A stretch of DNA of 64,000 nt, from NCBI RefSeq assembly GCF_031581025.1, contig NZ_JAVLCA010000010.1; one strand, 5' to 3'. The notes under the pieces were generated by a model. The model was not told the origin of the DNA. It did no database searches and was given only the letters and a program-made list of their open reading frames with translations. How positions within the stretch are numbered: the first letter of the stretch is position 1; each line of letters starts with the position of its first letter. The stretch is from Salibaculum sp031581025 (GTDB lineage: Bacteria > Pseudomonadota > Alphaproteobacteria > Rhodobacterales > Rhodobacteraceae). Shown piece by piece: positions 46,139 to 54,562 of the stretch. The translations under genes and the position numbers were made by a program.

Positions 46139-46305
46139 TGCCGCATCGGGCAGCGCGCAGGGGCCTTGCCGCGGGCGTTGCGCCGCTCGCCCCCGGCGCT
46201 GGCGTGACTGAAACGTGAGCGCCTGTGCAAAGTTTGAGACTCGATTCGAGATCGTTCACAGGTATCGTGAGGCCTACCGAAACTGATTCAATCAGGAGTT
46301 ACCCC

Positions 46306-46779
46306 GTGAAACGCCTTGTCACCGCCTTTTCCGTTCTGACCCTCACCGGCCTTGGCACAACTGCCATCGCCGACTCCCACGTCGACCCGGCCATTGCTGG
46401 GGCCATGAAGGCCCGCCAGGCCCATATGCAGCTTTATGCGCACAACATCGGCCTTCTTGGCAACATGGCCCGCGATCAGATCGACTATGACGCCGAGGCG
46501 GCCAGCGCAGCAGCCTCGAACATCGCCGCGCTATCGCAGCTGGACCAGTCCAGATACTGGCCCGAAGGGTCGGACAATTCGGTAGACGGCTCCAAGGCCC
46601 TGCCCGCCCTTTGGGACAACCTCGACGACGTGATGTCCAAGTCCGAGGATCTGGTCATGGCCGCGGCCGCGATGGAAGAGGCCGCCGGTCAGGGGCTCGG
46701 GGCGCTCAAGGGCGCCATGGGCGGGCTCGGCGAGGCCTGCGGCGCCTGCCACGAGGACTACCGCGAAAGCGACGACTGA
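46306..46779 (+). CDS. Cytochrome c' / c-556-type protein
   Basis: A 157-residue exported protein starting with GTG (AGGAG site 7 nt before). The signal peptide is residues 1-23 (VLTLTGLGTTAIA). The mature part is a four-helix bundle type with Met in KARQAHMQLYAHNI and the single haem site CGACH at 145-149 near the C-terminus, as in class II cytochromes c. These bind NO or transfer electrons in the periplasm. A small dyad CTGATT-C-AATCAG (46283-46295) lies just before the ribosome-binding site. The dihaem cytochrome gene follows after 3 bp. Confidence 0.88.
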   Translation: MKRLVTAFSVLTLTGLGTTAIADSHVDPAIAGAMKARQAHMQLYAHNIGLLGNMARDQIDYDAEAASAAASNIAALSQLDQSRYWPEGSDNSVDGSKALPALWDNLDDVMSKSEDLVMAAAAMEEAAGQGLGALKGAMGGLGEACGACHEDYRESDD

Positions 46780-46782
46780 CCC

Positions 46783-47670
46783 TTGGTCGCCCGTTTAGCG
46801 AGCTGGGCGGCGGCACTGGCCGTTGCCGGGGGCGCGGTCGGTTGGTGGCTGACCGCGCCCGCGCCCCTGCCCGCGGATCACCTTGACGGCGTGACCGGCG
46901 ATGCGGCGGCGGGCGAGGCGGTCTTTATCGCCGCCGGCTGCGCCTCGTGCCACACCGCGCCCGGGGCCGAGGACGACGACGGCCCGCCCGTGCTGGCCGG
47001 CGGGCAGCGCTTCGAGACCGGGTTCGGCACCTTCGTGGCGCCCAATATCTCGACCGATCCCGACCACGGCATCGGCGGCTGGTCCGACCGGGAACTGGCC
47101 AACGCGATCCAGCGCGGCATTTCGCCCGAGGGGGCGCATTACTACCCCGCCTTTCCCTATGCCGCCTATGCCCGGGCCGAGACGGAGGACATCGCGGACC
47201 TGATCGCCTACATGCGCACCCTGCCCGCCGATGCGACCCCCAGCCCGGACCACAAGGTCGGCTTTCCCGTCAATATCCGCCGCAGCCTTGGCGGCTGGAA
47301 GAGGCTCTTTGCCAAGGACGACTGGGTGGTGACGGGCGATCTGGACAGCCGGGTGTCGCGCGGGCGCTACCTCGTCGAGGCGCTGGGCCATTGCGCCGAA
47401 TGCCACACGCCGCGCAATGCGCTGGGCGGGCTGGACCGGGCGAACTGGCTGGCCGGGGCGGACAACCCCGATGGCGACGGACGCATCCCCGACATCACGC
47501 CCGAGGGGCTGGGCTGGTCCGCGCCGGATATTGCGGCCTACCTCGAAAGCGGCTTCACGCCCGCGTTCGACACCGCCGGCGGCTCCATGGTGGCAGTGAT
47601 CGAGAACACCAGCCGCTTGCCGGCCGAGGATCGCGAGGCGATCGCCGCCTATCTGGTGGCCTTGCCCTAG
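46783..47670 (+). CDS. Membrane-anchored dihaem cytochrome c
   Basis: A 295-residue protein starting with TTG 3 bp after the cytochrome c' stop, probably by translational coupling because no good ribosome-binding site is present. One hydrophobic N-terminal segment (about 4-22) anchors or exports it. Two class I haem domains follow with CASCH (residues 53-57) and CAECH (near 204). PNISTDPDHGIGGWSDRELANAIQRGI is typical of dehydrogenase-associated cytochrome c subunits. It may accept electrons from a periplasmic dehydrogenase. Its end overlaps lipA by 4 bp (convergent). Confidence 0.87.
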   Translation: MVARLASWAAALAVAGGAVGWWLTAPAPLPADHLDGVTGDAAAGEAVFIAAGCASCHTAPGAEDDDGPPVLAGGQRFETGFGTFVAPNISTDPDHGIGGWSDRELANAIQRGISPEGAHYYPAFPYAAYARAETEDIADLIAYMRTLPADATPSPDHKVGFPVNIRRSLGGWKRLFAKDDWVVTGDLDSRVSRGRYLVEALGHCAECHTPRNALGGLDRANWLAGADNPDGDGRIPDITPEGLGWSAPDIAAYLESGFTPAFDTAGGSMVAVIENTSRLPAEDREAIAAYLVALP

Positions 47671-48623
47671 ACTGCCGCCCCGCCCAGCTTCTTGAGGCGA
47701 TTCTCGCGCAGACGGGCGAAATCGTCGCCGGCATGATAGCTTGACCGGGTCAGCGGCGTGGCTGATACCATGAGGAAACCCTTGCCATAGGCGGCCTTCT
47801 CGTAGGCCGCGAATTCGTCGGGGTGGACGAAACGCGCGACGGCGTGGTGCTTGGGGCTTGGCTGCAGATACTGCCCGATGGTCAGGAAATCCACGTCGGC
47901 GCTGCGCATGTCGTCCATGACCTGCAGAACCTGCGGACGCTCTTCGCCGAGGCCCACCATAATCCCCGACTTGGTGAACATCGTGGGGTCCAGTTCCTTG
48001 ACGCGCTGCAACAGGCGCAGCGAATGGAAATAGCGCGCGCCCGGGCGGACCTCCTGGTAAAGTCCCGGCACGGTTTCCAGGTTGTGGTTGAACACATCCG
48101 GTTTCGACTCGACCACGGTTTCCAGGGCCGATGGCGGGCACTTCAGGAAGTCTGGCGTCAGGATCTCGATGGTGGTGCCAGGGCTGCGCTTGCGGATCGC
48201 GCGGATGGTCATCGCGAAATGCTCCGCCCCGCCATCGTCGAGGTCATCGCGGTCCACGCTGGTAATGACCACGTGGTTGAGGCCCAGTTTCTGCACCCCG
48301 TCGGCCACGCGGCCCGGCTCGAAGACGTCCAGATCGTCTGGGCGGCCGGTGGCCACGTTGCAGAAGGTGCAGCCGCGGGTGCAGATCTCGCCCATGATCA
48401 TCATGGTGGCATGGCCCTGGGACCAGCATTCGCCCGCGTTGGGACAGCCCGCTTCCTCGCAGACAGTCACAAGGCCATTCTCGCGCATGATCCTGTGGGT
48501 GTCCTGGTAGCCCTTGGAGGTCGGCGCCTTGACCCGGATCCAGTCCGGTTTCTTCGGCTGGGCGTTGTCGGCGCGATGCGCCTTTTCCGGGTGCCGGGAT
48601 TCGGGAATGTTCAGGTCGCGCAC
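47667..48623 (-). CDS. lipA: Lipoyl synthase
   Basis: A 318-residue radical SAM enzyme that inserts two sulfur atoms into octanoyl groups on 2-oxoacid dehydrogenases and the glycine cleavage H protein. The auxiliary iron-sulfur cluster ligands are C55, C60 and C66 (CEEAGCPNAGEC). The radical SAM cluster ligands are C81, C85 and C88 (CTRGCTFC). The C-terminal RSSYHAG supplies the serine ligand. Length is normal. Confidence 0.96.
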   Translation of the reverse strand: MRDLNIPESRHPEKAHRADNAQPKKPDWIRVKAPTSKGYQDTHRIMRENGLVTVCEEAGCPNAGECWSQGHATMMIMGEICTRGCTFCNVATGRPDDLDVFEPGRVADGVQKLGLNHVVITSVDRDDLDDGGAEHFAMTIRAIRKRSPGTTIEILTPDFLKCPPSALETVVESKPDVFNHNLETVPGLYQEVRPGARYFHSLRLLQRVKELDPTMFTKSGIMVGLGEERPQVLQVMDDMRSADVDFLTIGQYLQPSPKHHAVARFVHPDEFAAYEKAAYGKGFLMVSATPLTRSSYHAGDDFARLRENRLKKLGGAAV

Positions 48624-48726
48624 GTGGGCCTCCTCCAGCGTCTATAAGCCCCTAGCTAGGCCGAACCGCCGGAAAAAGCAATGAAACCCCGTGTTGCGCG
48701 GCGTGCAAGCCTCGGGTCCGGGCCCA

Positions 48727-49761
48727 TCAGCCGTAGCGCGTGTTCAACTGCCCGGTCTGGCGGTAGTGCTCGACCAGGCGATCGAGGGCGATGCGCAACA
48801 CGATCTTGCCCGACCGGGCCGACCATCCCATGCGCTGTTCTGTGGTTTCCAGCCCGTCGAGCAGGCAGCAGGTGCGGTAGACCACCTCGGCCAGCCCCGG
48901 ACCCAGCGCCCCGAAGGCGGCGGCGACACGCCCCTGCACGTCGAGCCGCGGCCCCGCGCCGCCGCCCTGCCCCGTGTGCGGGCCGGTCATCATGGCTTGC
49001 CAGTCCTGGCTGACCGACTGCCCGACATGGGCGACCTCGAAATCCTCGCGCAGGCGCTCGGCGGCGCGCACCATCTCGGGCGTCAGGAAGGGTTCGCCGA
49101 ACTTGTCCTTGCGCCGGGCCAGGGCCCGCACCGGGCTGTCGGCGGCGGCCAGCCGGGTGCTTCGCAGGCGGGTTTCTTCCTCGGGCCCCGTGGCGCCGCC
49201 GGGGGCATGGGCAAAGGGGGTCTGGGCCTCGGCCATCTCGCGGGCGCGGTTTTCCGAGCGCGCGATCAGGTCGCGCAGTGCCGCCCGCCCGGTGTGGGAC
49301 ATCCGGTAGCGCACAACACGCCCCCCCCCCAGCGCCCCGGCATCGACAAAATCGCGCAGCACCAGCGCCCGGGCCACCCGCAGATCCAGTGGCGCGCTGT
49401 GTTCGGGACTGTCGCCCGCCGCATCGCGCACGATGACCCCACGCCCCATGTCCGGGGCCACGGCCAATAGCGCCCCCGGCTCGGCCAAGCGGCGCAGGGC
49501 CTGCAGCTGTTCCAGGTTCGAGACCGCCGCCGCGCCCCCGGCCCCTTCCGAGGCCAGCACCCGCAGCGCCTCATCGATGAGCGGGTCCTCGCGGCGCTGT
49601 TCGACCCGGCGCACCTGGCGCATGATGGTCGAGGCGTGGCAGTCCGCGCGACGTGCCAGCGCGCGGATGGACTGGCCATAAACGGTGTGCAGCAGGTAGT
49701 GCCGTACGTGGTCCGGCACCCAGGTCGGCATCGAGACCGACGACTTGTGTTCAAATGACAT
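48727..49761 (-). CDS. Helix-turn-helix DUF6456-type regulator
   Basis: A 344-residue protein. The N-terminal helix-turn-helix (about 20-55: HYLLHTVYGQSIRALARRADCHASTIMRQVRRVEQ) looks DNA-binding. The C-terminal half (about 195-340) has KDKFGEPFLTPEMVRAAERLREDFE and EVVYRTCCLLDGLETTEQRMGW followed by SGKIVLRIALDRLVEHY, which fits the DUF6456 family of alphaproteobacterial regulators. Function is not established. A run of ten G in the coding strand (complement of 49321-49330) encodes Gly residues and is a slippage-prone site. It is divergent from the DUF6477-like gene. Confidence 0.75.
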   Translation of the reverse strand: MSFEHKSSVSMPTWVPDHVRHYLLHTVYGQSIRALARRADCHASTIMRQVRRVEQRREDPLIDEALRVLASEGAGGAAAVSNLEQLQALRRLAEPGALLAVAPDMGRGVIVRDAAGDSPEHSAPLDLRVARALVLRDFVDAGALGGGRVVRYRMSHTGRAALRDLIARSENRAREMAEAQTPFAHAPGGATGPEEETRLRSTRLAAADSPVRALARRKDKFGEPFLTPEMVRAAERLREDFEVAHVGQSVSQDWQAMMTGPHTGQGGGAGPRLDVQGRVAAAFGALGPGLAEVVYRTCCLLDGLETTEQRMGWSARSGKIVLRIALDRLVEHYRQTGQLNTRYG

Positions 49762-49877
49762 TGTCCGTTCCCATCCTCGCCGCGCTGTCAGCGCGGCCAA
49801 TCCGGCCCATTCCCCACCCAGGACACCGCTTCTCTGTCGGAAACATTGTCCACAGAAGAAACCATAGTTTCCAATTG

Positions 49878-49892
49878 GTAAACGTTGGTTAA
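49878..49892. promoter_or_regulatory. CtrA-like box in divergent promoter
   Basis: GTAA-N7-TTAA (49878-49881, 49889-49892) differs by one base from the CtrA consensus TTAA-N7-TTAA. It lies between the divergent DUF6456-type and DUF6477-type genes, about 85 bp before the latter. Confidence 0.3.
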
Positions 49893-49974
49893 GGGGCCGT
49901 TCGCCGATTTTTATCACACGCAACACACGCTCGGGTTGTGGTACAAGTGGCATGAAACAAACCGGGAGTCCGTC

Positions 49975-50289
49975 ATGGAAGATGTCCTGACACGCGTTTC
50001 ACGTCTCGAAAGGCCGCAAATTCTGGTGCAGACCGCGCGCCTTGGGTTAACGGAGTATTGCCGCGACCGCCATCTGCGGCGGTTGCTGAAGACCGACACG
50101 CCACCGCAAGCAAGCGATGCGGTGATCCGGCTACTGGACATGGAGGCGGCTCTGGACAGCCAGCGCCAGCAGGACCGCGCGGCCTATTCCATAGCCCGGC
50201 ACGTGGGGGTGCTGATCGCGCTGATGTCCGAGGCAGCCACCCTGCGGGCGATCCGCAAATCGCGCCGCAGGCTGGCGCCCATGGGCTGA
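49975..50289 (+). CDS. Small DUF6477-like protein
   Basis: A 104-residue basic, helical protein: RPQILVQTARLGLTEYCRDRHLRRLL, then AVIRLLDMEAALDSQRQQDRAAYSIARHVGVLIALM. The layout resembles the small DUF6477 family that I associate with Rhodobacterales; this is from memory. A GGGAG site is 8 nt before the ATG. It is divergently paired with the DUF6456-type regulator and converges on the MttB gene with 4 bp between stops. The function is unknown. Confidence 0.65.
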   Translation: MEDVLTRVSRLERPQILVQTARLGLTEYCRDRHLRRLLKTDTPPQASDAVIRLLDMEAALDSQRQQDRAAYSIARHVGVLIALMSEAATLRAIRKSRRRLAPMG

Positions 50290-50293
50290 GAGA

Positions 50294-51847
50294 TCAGCCG
50301 AAGGCGTCGGGCATGCTGGCCTTCTTCTCGGCCACATAGGTGTTGAGGGCCTCGTTGATGGCCGGGTCGAGGGCGGGCTGCTGGTAGTCGGCCAGCAGCT
50401 TCTCGACCCGCAGCTTGGCCAGTTGGCGGGTGTCGCGCCCGCCTTCCTCGTCCCAAGTCTCGAAGGGTTTGTAGTCCAGCAGATCAGAGCGCCAGAAGGC
50501 ACTTTTGAAATTCGCCTGTGTATGGGCGCAGCCAAGGTAATGACCGCCCGGACCCACTTCCCGCAGCGCGTCCATGGCCTGGGCGTTCTCGTCGATCTGG
50601 ACGCCGCTGGCGATGCCGTGCAGCGCCCCTAACTGGTCGGCATCCATCACGAATTTCTCGAAATCGGCGACCAGACCGCCCTCCAGCCAGCCGCAGGAGT
50701 GCAGCATGAAGTTGACCCCGGCCAGAAGCCCCACATTCAGGCTGTTGGCGGTTTCATAGCCGGCCTGTGCATCAGGCAGCTTGGAGCCGTTGAACGACCC
50801 CGCCGAGCGGTAGGGCAGCCCCAGCCGCCGCGCCAGTTGCCCCGCCCCGTAGGTGATCTTGGCGGCCTCGGGGGTGCCGAAGGTGGGCGCGCCCGAGTTC
50901 ATGTCGATCGAGGTCACGAAGGTGCCGAAGATCGCCGGGGCGCCGGGCCGGATCATCTGGCTGTAGGCGACGCCGGCCAGGACCTCGGCCAGAACCTGGG
51001 TCAGCGTGCCGGCCACCGTGACCGGTGCCATGGCCCCACCGACGATGAAGGGGCTGATGATCGCGGCCTGGTTCTTGGCGGCATAGGCTTCCAGCGCGCC
51101 CATCATCGTCGCATCAAAAGTCAGCGGCGAGTTGATGTTGATCAGCGAGGTCAGAACCGTGTTCTGGTCGACGAAATCCCGGCCAAACAGGATCTCGGCC
51201 ATCTCGATGCTGTCGCGCGCCCGGTCGGGATCGGTGACGGAGCCCATGAAAGGCTTGTCCGACAGGGTCATATGCGCCAGCAGCATGTCGAGGTGGCGCT
51301 TGTTCACCGCCACGTCGGTGGGTTCGCAGACCGTCCCGCCCGAGTGGTGCAGCCACTTGGACATATAGGCCAGCTTCACGAATTTCTGGAAATCCTCCAT
51401 CGTGGCATAGCGGCGGCCACCGTCGACGTCGCGCACGAAGGGCGGGCCATAGACCGGCGCCAGCACCAGGTTGCGCCCGCCGATCACCACGTTGCGCTCG
51501 GGGTTGCGGGCGTGCTGGGTGAATTCCGAGGGCGCGGTCTTGATCAACTCGCGCGCCAGCCCCCGGGGAATGCGCACCCGCTCGCCGGTGACCTCGGCGC
51601 CGACGGCCTTCCAGCGCTCCAGCGCCTGCGGGTTGTCGACGAAGGCGACGCCGATCTCCTCGAGGATCTGCTCGGCATTGGCCTCGATCACCGCGATGGC
51701 CTCTTCCGTGAGAACCTCGAAGTTGGGCACGTTGCGCTCGATGTACTTCGCCGTCTCGAAACTGACCGCCGAGCGTTGCGCCCGCCGCGCGGCCCCGCCG
51801 CCGCCGCGGCCCCTGCGCCCTGCCTGTGCCGTGCTTGCTTCGCTCAT
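50294..51847 (-). CDS. Trimethylamine methyltransferase family protein (non-pyrrolysine MttB homologue)
   Basis: A 517-residue protein of the MttB superfamily. It has a long basic and Gly-rich N-terminal tail (1 to about 28), then ILEEIGVAFVDNPQALERWKAVGAEV, YATMEDFQKFVKLAYMSKWLHHSGG, and MLHSCGWLEGGLVADFEKFVMDADQLG. There is no in-frame stop codon, so it lacks pyrrolysine and is a non-Pyl member like MtgB, which demethylates glycine betaine or related quaternary amines to a corrinoid protein. No corrinoid protein or methyl-corrinoid acceptor gene is adjacent, so the true substrate and acceptor are open. Confidence 0.88.
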   Translation of the reverse strand: MSEASTAQAGRRGRGGGGAARRAQRSAVSFETAKYIERNVPNFEVLTEEAIAVIEANAEQILEEIGVAFVDNPQALERWKAVGAEVTGERVRIPRGLARELIKTAPSEFTQHARNPERNVVIGGRNLVLAPVYGPPFVRDVDGGRRYATMEDFQKFVKLAYMSKWLHHSGGTVCEPTDVAVNKRHLDMLLAHMTLSDKPFMGSVTDPDRARDSIEMAEILFGRDFVDQNTVLTSLININSPLTFDATMMGALEAYAAKNQAAIISPFIVGGAMAPVTVAGTLTQVLAEVLAGVAYSQMIRPGAPAIFGTFVTSIDMNSGAPTFGTPEAAKITYGAGQLARRLGLPYRSAGSFNGSKLPDAQAGYETANSLNVGLLAGVNFMLHSCGWLEGGLVADFEKFVMDADQLGALHGIASGVQIDENAQAMDALREVGPGGHYLGCAHTQANFKSAFWRSDLLDYKPFETWDEEGGRDTRQLAKLRVEKLLADYQQPALDPAINEALNTYVAEKKASMPDAFG

Positions 51848-51986
51848 GCCGCGACTCCCTCGTCTCGATGCCTTGCCCAGGTGATAGCCCCACACGCGGC
51901 GGCGATGGATCGGATTTGCGCCCTTTTGGGTGCGAAAGCGACATGCGCGCGCTTGCATGGGTCAGGCTTCCGGCTTAACTGGCGCC

Positions 51987-53561
51987 ATGCAAAGCCACAA
52001 CCACGACCGCCTTCTCATCATCGATTTCGGCAGCCAGGTCACGCAGTTGATCGCGCGGCGGCTGCGGGAGTTGAATGTCTATTGCGAGATTCACCCCTTT
52101 CAGGCCGTCACCGAGGCCTTCCTTGACGCCTTCGCGCCGCGGGCCGTGATCTTCTCGGGCGGGCCGGATTCGGTCATGCGCGCGGGCAGCCCACGGCCGC
52201 CGCGCAAGGTCTACGACCTGGGCGTGCCGATCCTGGGGATCTGCTATGGCCAGCAGGTGATGATGCAGGACCTAGGCGGCACCGTCGAGGCCGGCGAGGA
52301 TGCCACCGCCGAGTTCGGCCGCGCCTGGGTCACCCCCGCCGAAGGCGCGCGGCCCGATTTCCTCAACGGCTGGTTCATGGACGGCTCGGGGCGCGAACAG
52401 GTCTGGATGAGCCATGGCGACCATGTCTCGAAACTGGCCCCGGGCTTCGAGGTGCTGGGCACCTCGCCCGGCGCGCCCTTCGCCATCACCGCCGACCTGA
52501 CCCGCCGGTTCTACGCGGTGCAGTTCCACCCCGAGGTGCATCACACCCCCAACGGCAAGACCCTCTACGAGAACTTCATCCGCGACGCGGGCTTCAAGGG
52601 CGACTGGACCATGGACGCCTACCGCGAAGAGGCCGTGGCCAAGATCCGCGCCCAGGTGGGCGACAGCAAGGTGATCTGCGGGCTGTCGGGCGGTGTGGAC
52701 AGTTCCGTCGCCGCCGTGTTGCTGCACGAGGCCATCGGCGACCAGCTCACCTGCGTCTTCGTGGATCACGGGCTGCTGCGCCAGGGCGAGGCCGACGAGG
52801 TCGTCACCATGTTCCGCGATCACTACAACATCCCGCTGATCCATGCCGACGAGGCCGAGCTGTTCCTGGGCGAGCTTGACGGTGTTTCCGATCCGGAAAT
52901 AAAGCGCAAGATCATCGGGCGTCTGTTCATTGATGTTTTCCAGAAATACGCCGGCGACATCGCGGGCGCGGATTTCCTCGCCCAGGGCACGCTCTATCCC
53001 GATGTCATCGAATCGGTCAGCTTTTCCGGCGGGCCGAGCGTGACGATCAAGTCGCATCACAACGTGGGCGGGCTGCCCGACAAGATGGGCCTGAAACTGG
53101 TCGAGCCGCTGCGCGAGCTGTTCAAGGACGAGGTCCGCGCGCTTGGTCAGGAGCTGGGCCTGCCGGCCTCGTTCATCGGCCGCCACCCCTTTCCCGGGCC
53201 GGGCCTGGCCATCCGCTGCCCCGGCGAGATCACCCGCGACAAGCTGGAGATCCTGCGCAAGGCCGATGCCGTCTATATCGACCAGATCCGCAAGCACGGG
53301 CTTTATGACGAGATCTGGCAGGCCTATGTCGCGATCCTGCCCGTGCGCACCGTGGGCGTCATGGGCGACGGGCGCACCTACGATTATGCCTGCGCCCTGC
53401 GCGCGGTGACATCGGTGGACGGCATGACCGCCGATTACTACCCCTTCAGCCATGACTTTCTGGGCGAGACCGCGACCCGCATCATCAATGAGGTCAAGGG
53501 CATCAACCGCGTCACCTATGACGTGACCTCCAAGCCCCCGGGCACCATCGAGTGGGAATGA
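51987..53561 (+). CDS. guaA: GMP synthase (glutamine-hydrolysing)
   Basis: A 524-residue enzyme that converts XMP to GMP. The glutamine amidotransferase domain has Cys86 in GICYGQQ and the His-Glu pair in FHPEVHH. The ATP pyrophosphatase domain has the P-loop GLSGGVDSSVAAVL, and the C-terminal dimerisation domain ends with PPGTIEWE, as in all GuaA. No clear ribosome-binding site precedes the ATG at 51987; an in-frame ATG at 51957 would add ten residues. The DMT transporter gene overlaps its stop. Confidence 0.96.
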   Translation: MQSHNHDRLLIIDFGSQVTQLIARRLRELNVYCEIHPFQAVTEAFLDAFAPRAVIFSGGPDSVMRAGSPRPPRKVYDLGVPILGICYGQQVMMQDLGGTVEAGEDATAEFGRAWVTPAEGARPDFLNGWFMDGSGREQVWMSHGDHVSKLAPGFEVLGTSPGAPFAITADLTRRFYAVQFHPEVHHTPNGKTLYENFIRDAGFKGDWTMDAYREEAVAKIRAQVGDSKVICGLSGGVDSSVAAVLLHEAIGDQLTCVFVDHGLLRQGEADEVVTMFRDHYNIPLIHADEAELFLGELDGVSDPEIKRKIIGRLFIDVFQKYAGDIAGADFLAQGTLYPDVIESVSFSGGPSVTIKSHHNVGGLPDKMGLKLVEPLRELFKDEVRALGQELGLPASFIGRHPFPGPGLAIRCPGEITRDKLEILRKADAVYIDQIRKHGLYDEIWQAYVAILPVRTVGVMGDGRTYDYACALRAVTSVDGMTADYYPFSHDFLGETATRIINEVKGINRVTYDVTSKPPGTIEWE

Positions 53562-54466
53562 CCCCCACGTCGCCCCCTTTGCCCGATGCCGTCCGTGCGG
53601 CGTTCTGGATGACGGGCGCCATCGCGTCCTTCACCTCGATGGCCGTGGCCGGGCGCGCGGTCAGCTTCGAACTCGATACCTTCGAGATCATGCTCTACCG
53701 CTCGGTCGTGGGCATGGTGCTGGTGCTGCTGGTGGCCAGCGCGGCGGGCACGCGGGGGCAGATCAGCACCGAGCGGCTGGGCCTGCACGGGCTGCGCAAC
53801 GTGGCGCATTTCGCGGGTCAGAACCTGTGGTTTTTCGCGATTTCTGCGATCCCGCTGGCGCAGGTCTTCGCGCTGGAGTTCACCTCGCCCATCTGGGTGA
53901 TCCTGCTGGCCCCGCTGGTGCTGGGCGAACGGATCACGCGCACCGGGGCGCTGGCCGCCGCCATCGGCTTTGCCGGGGTGCTGATCGTGACCCGGCCCGG
54001 GATCTCGGCGCTGGACCTGGGCCATCTGGCCGCCGCGGGGGCCGCCGTGGGCTTTGCCCTGTCGGCGCTGTTCACCCGGCGGCTGACGCGGGGGACGACG
54101 ATCACCGGCATCCTGTTCTGGTTGACAGCGATGCAGCTGGTGCTGGGCCTGGTCTGTGCCGGGCTGGACGGTGACATCGCCCGGCCCTCGCCCGCCAGCC
54201 TGCCCTGGCTGGTGCTGATCGGCTGTGCGGGCCTGGTCGCGCATTTCTGCCTGACCACGGCACTGTCCATCGCGCCGGCGGCGGTGGTCATGCCCATCGA
54301 CTTCGTCCGCCTGCCGGTGATCGCCCTGGTCGGGGCGCTGGTCTACGCCGAGGCGCTCGATCCCTTCGTGTTTCTTGGCGCGATCTTCATCTTTGCGGGC
54401 AATTACCTGAACATCACGCGCGGCCAGGCCCGGCCGGTCGTGCGCGGGGCAGCCGTGCCGAAGTGA
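53558..54466 (+). CDS. DMT family (EamA) transporter
   Basis: A 302-residue inner-membrane protein with ten hydrophobic segments forming two EamA repeats (first about 15-145, second about 155-290; FIFAGNYLNI at the end). Substrates of the family are diverse metabolites and amino acids, so none is named. The ATG overlaps the guaA stop by 4 bp (ATGA); a GTG at 53552 is an alternative. Coupling to guaA may be only for expression. Confidence 0.85.
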   Translation: MTPTSPPLPDAVRAAFWMTGAIASFTSMAVAGRAVSFELDTFEIMLYRSVVGMVLVLLVASAAGTRGQISTERLGLHGLRNVAHFAGQNLWFFAISAIPLAQVFALEFTSPIWVILLAPLVLGERITRTGALAAAIGFAGVLIVTRPGISALDLGHLAAAGAAVGFALSALFTRRLTRGTTITGILFWLTAMQLVLGLVCAGLDGDIARPSPASLPWLVLIGCAGLVAHFCLTTALSIAPAAVVMPIDFVRLPVIALVGALVYAEALDPFVFLGAIFIFAGNYLNITRGQARPVVRGAAVPK

Positions 54467-54562
54467 CGCTGCGACGCCCTATCAATCTGACGTGGCGTCA
54501 ATAATTGACCCCGCGCCCCGGCCCTTTCTAGGGTTCACCTGAGGAGAAACACCACTTCAGGG

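Noticed and set aside
46283..46295. FNR-like site before the cytochrome c' gene
   Set aside because: The half-sites TGAT and ATCA are spaced by 3 bp, not the 4 bp required for FNR/FnrL, and the dyad overlaps the region just before the ribosome-binding site.
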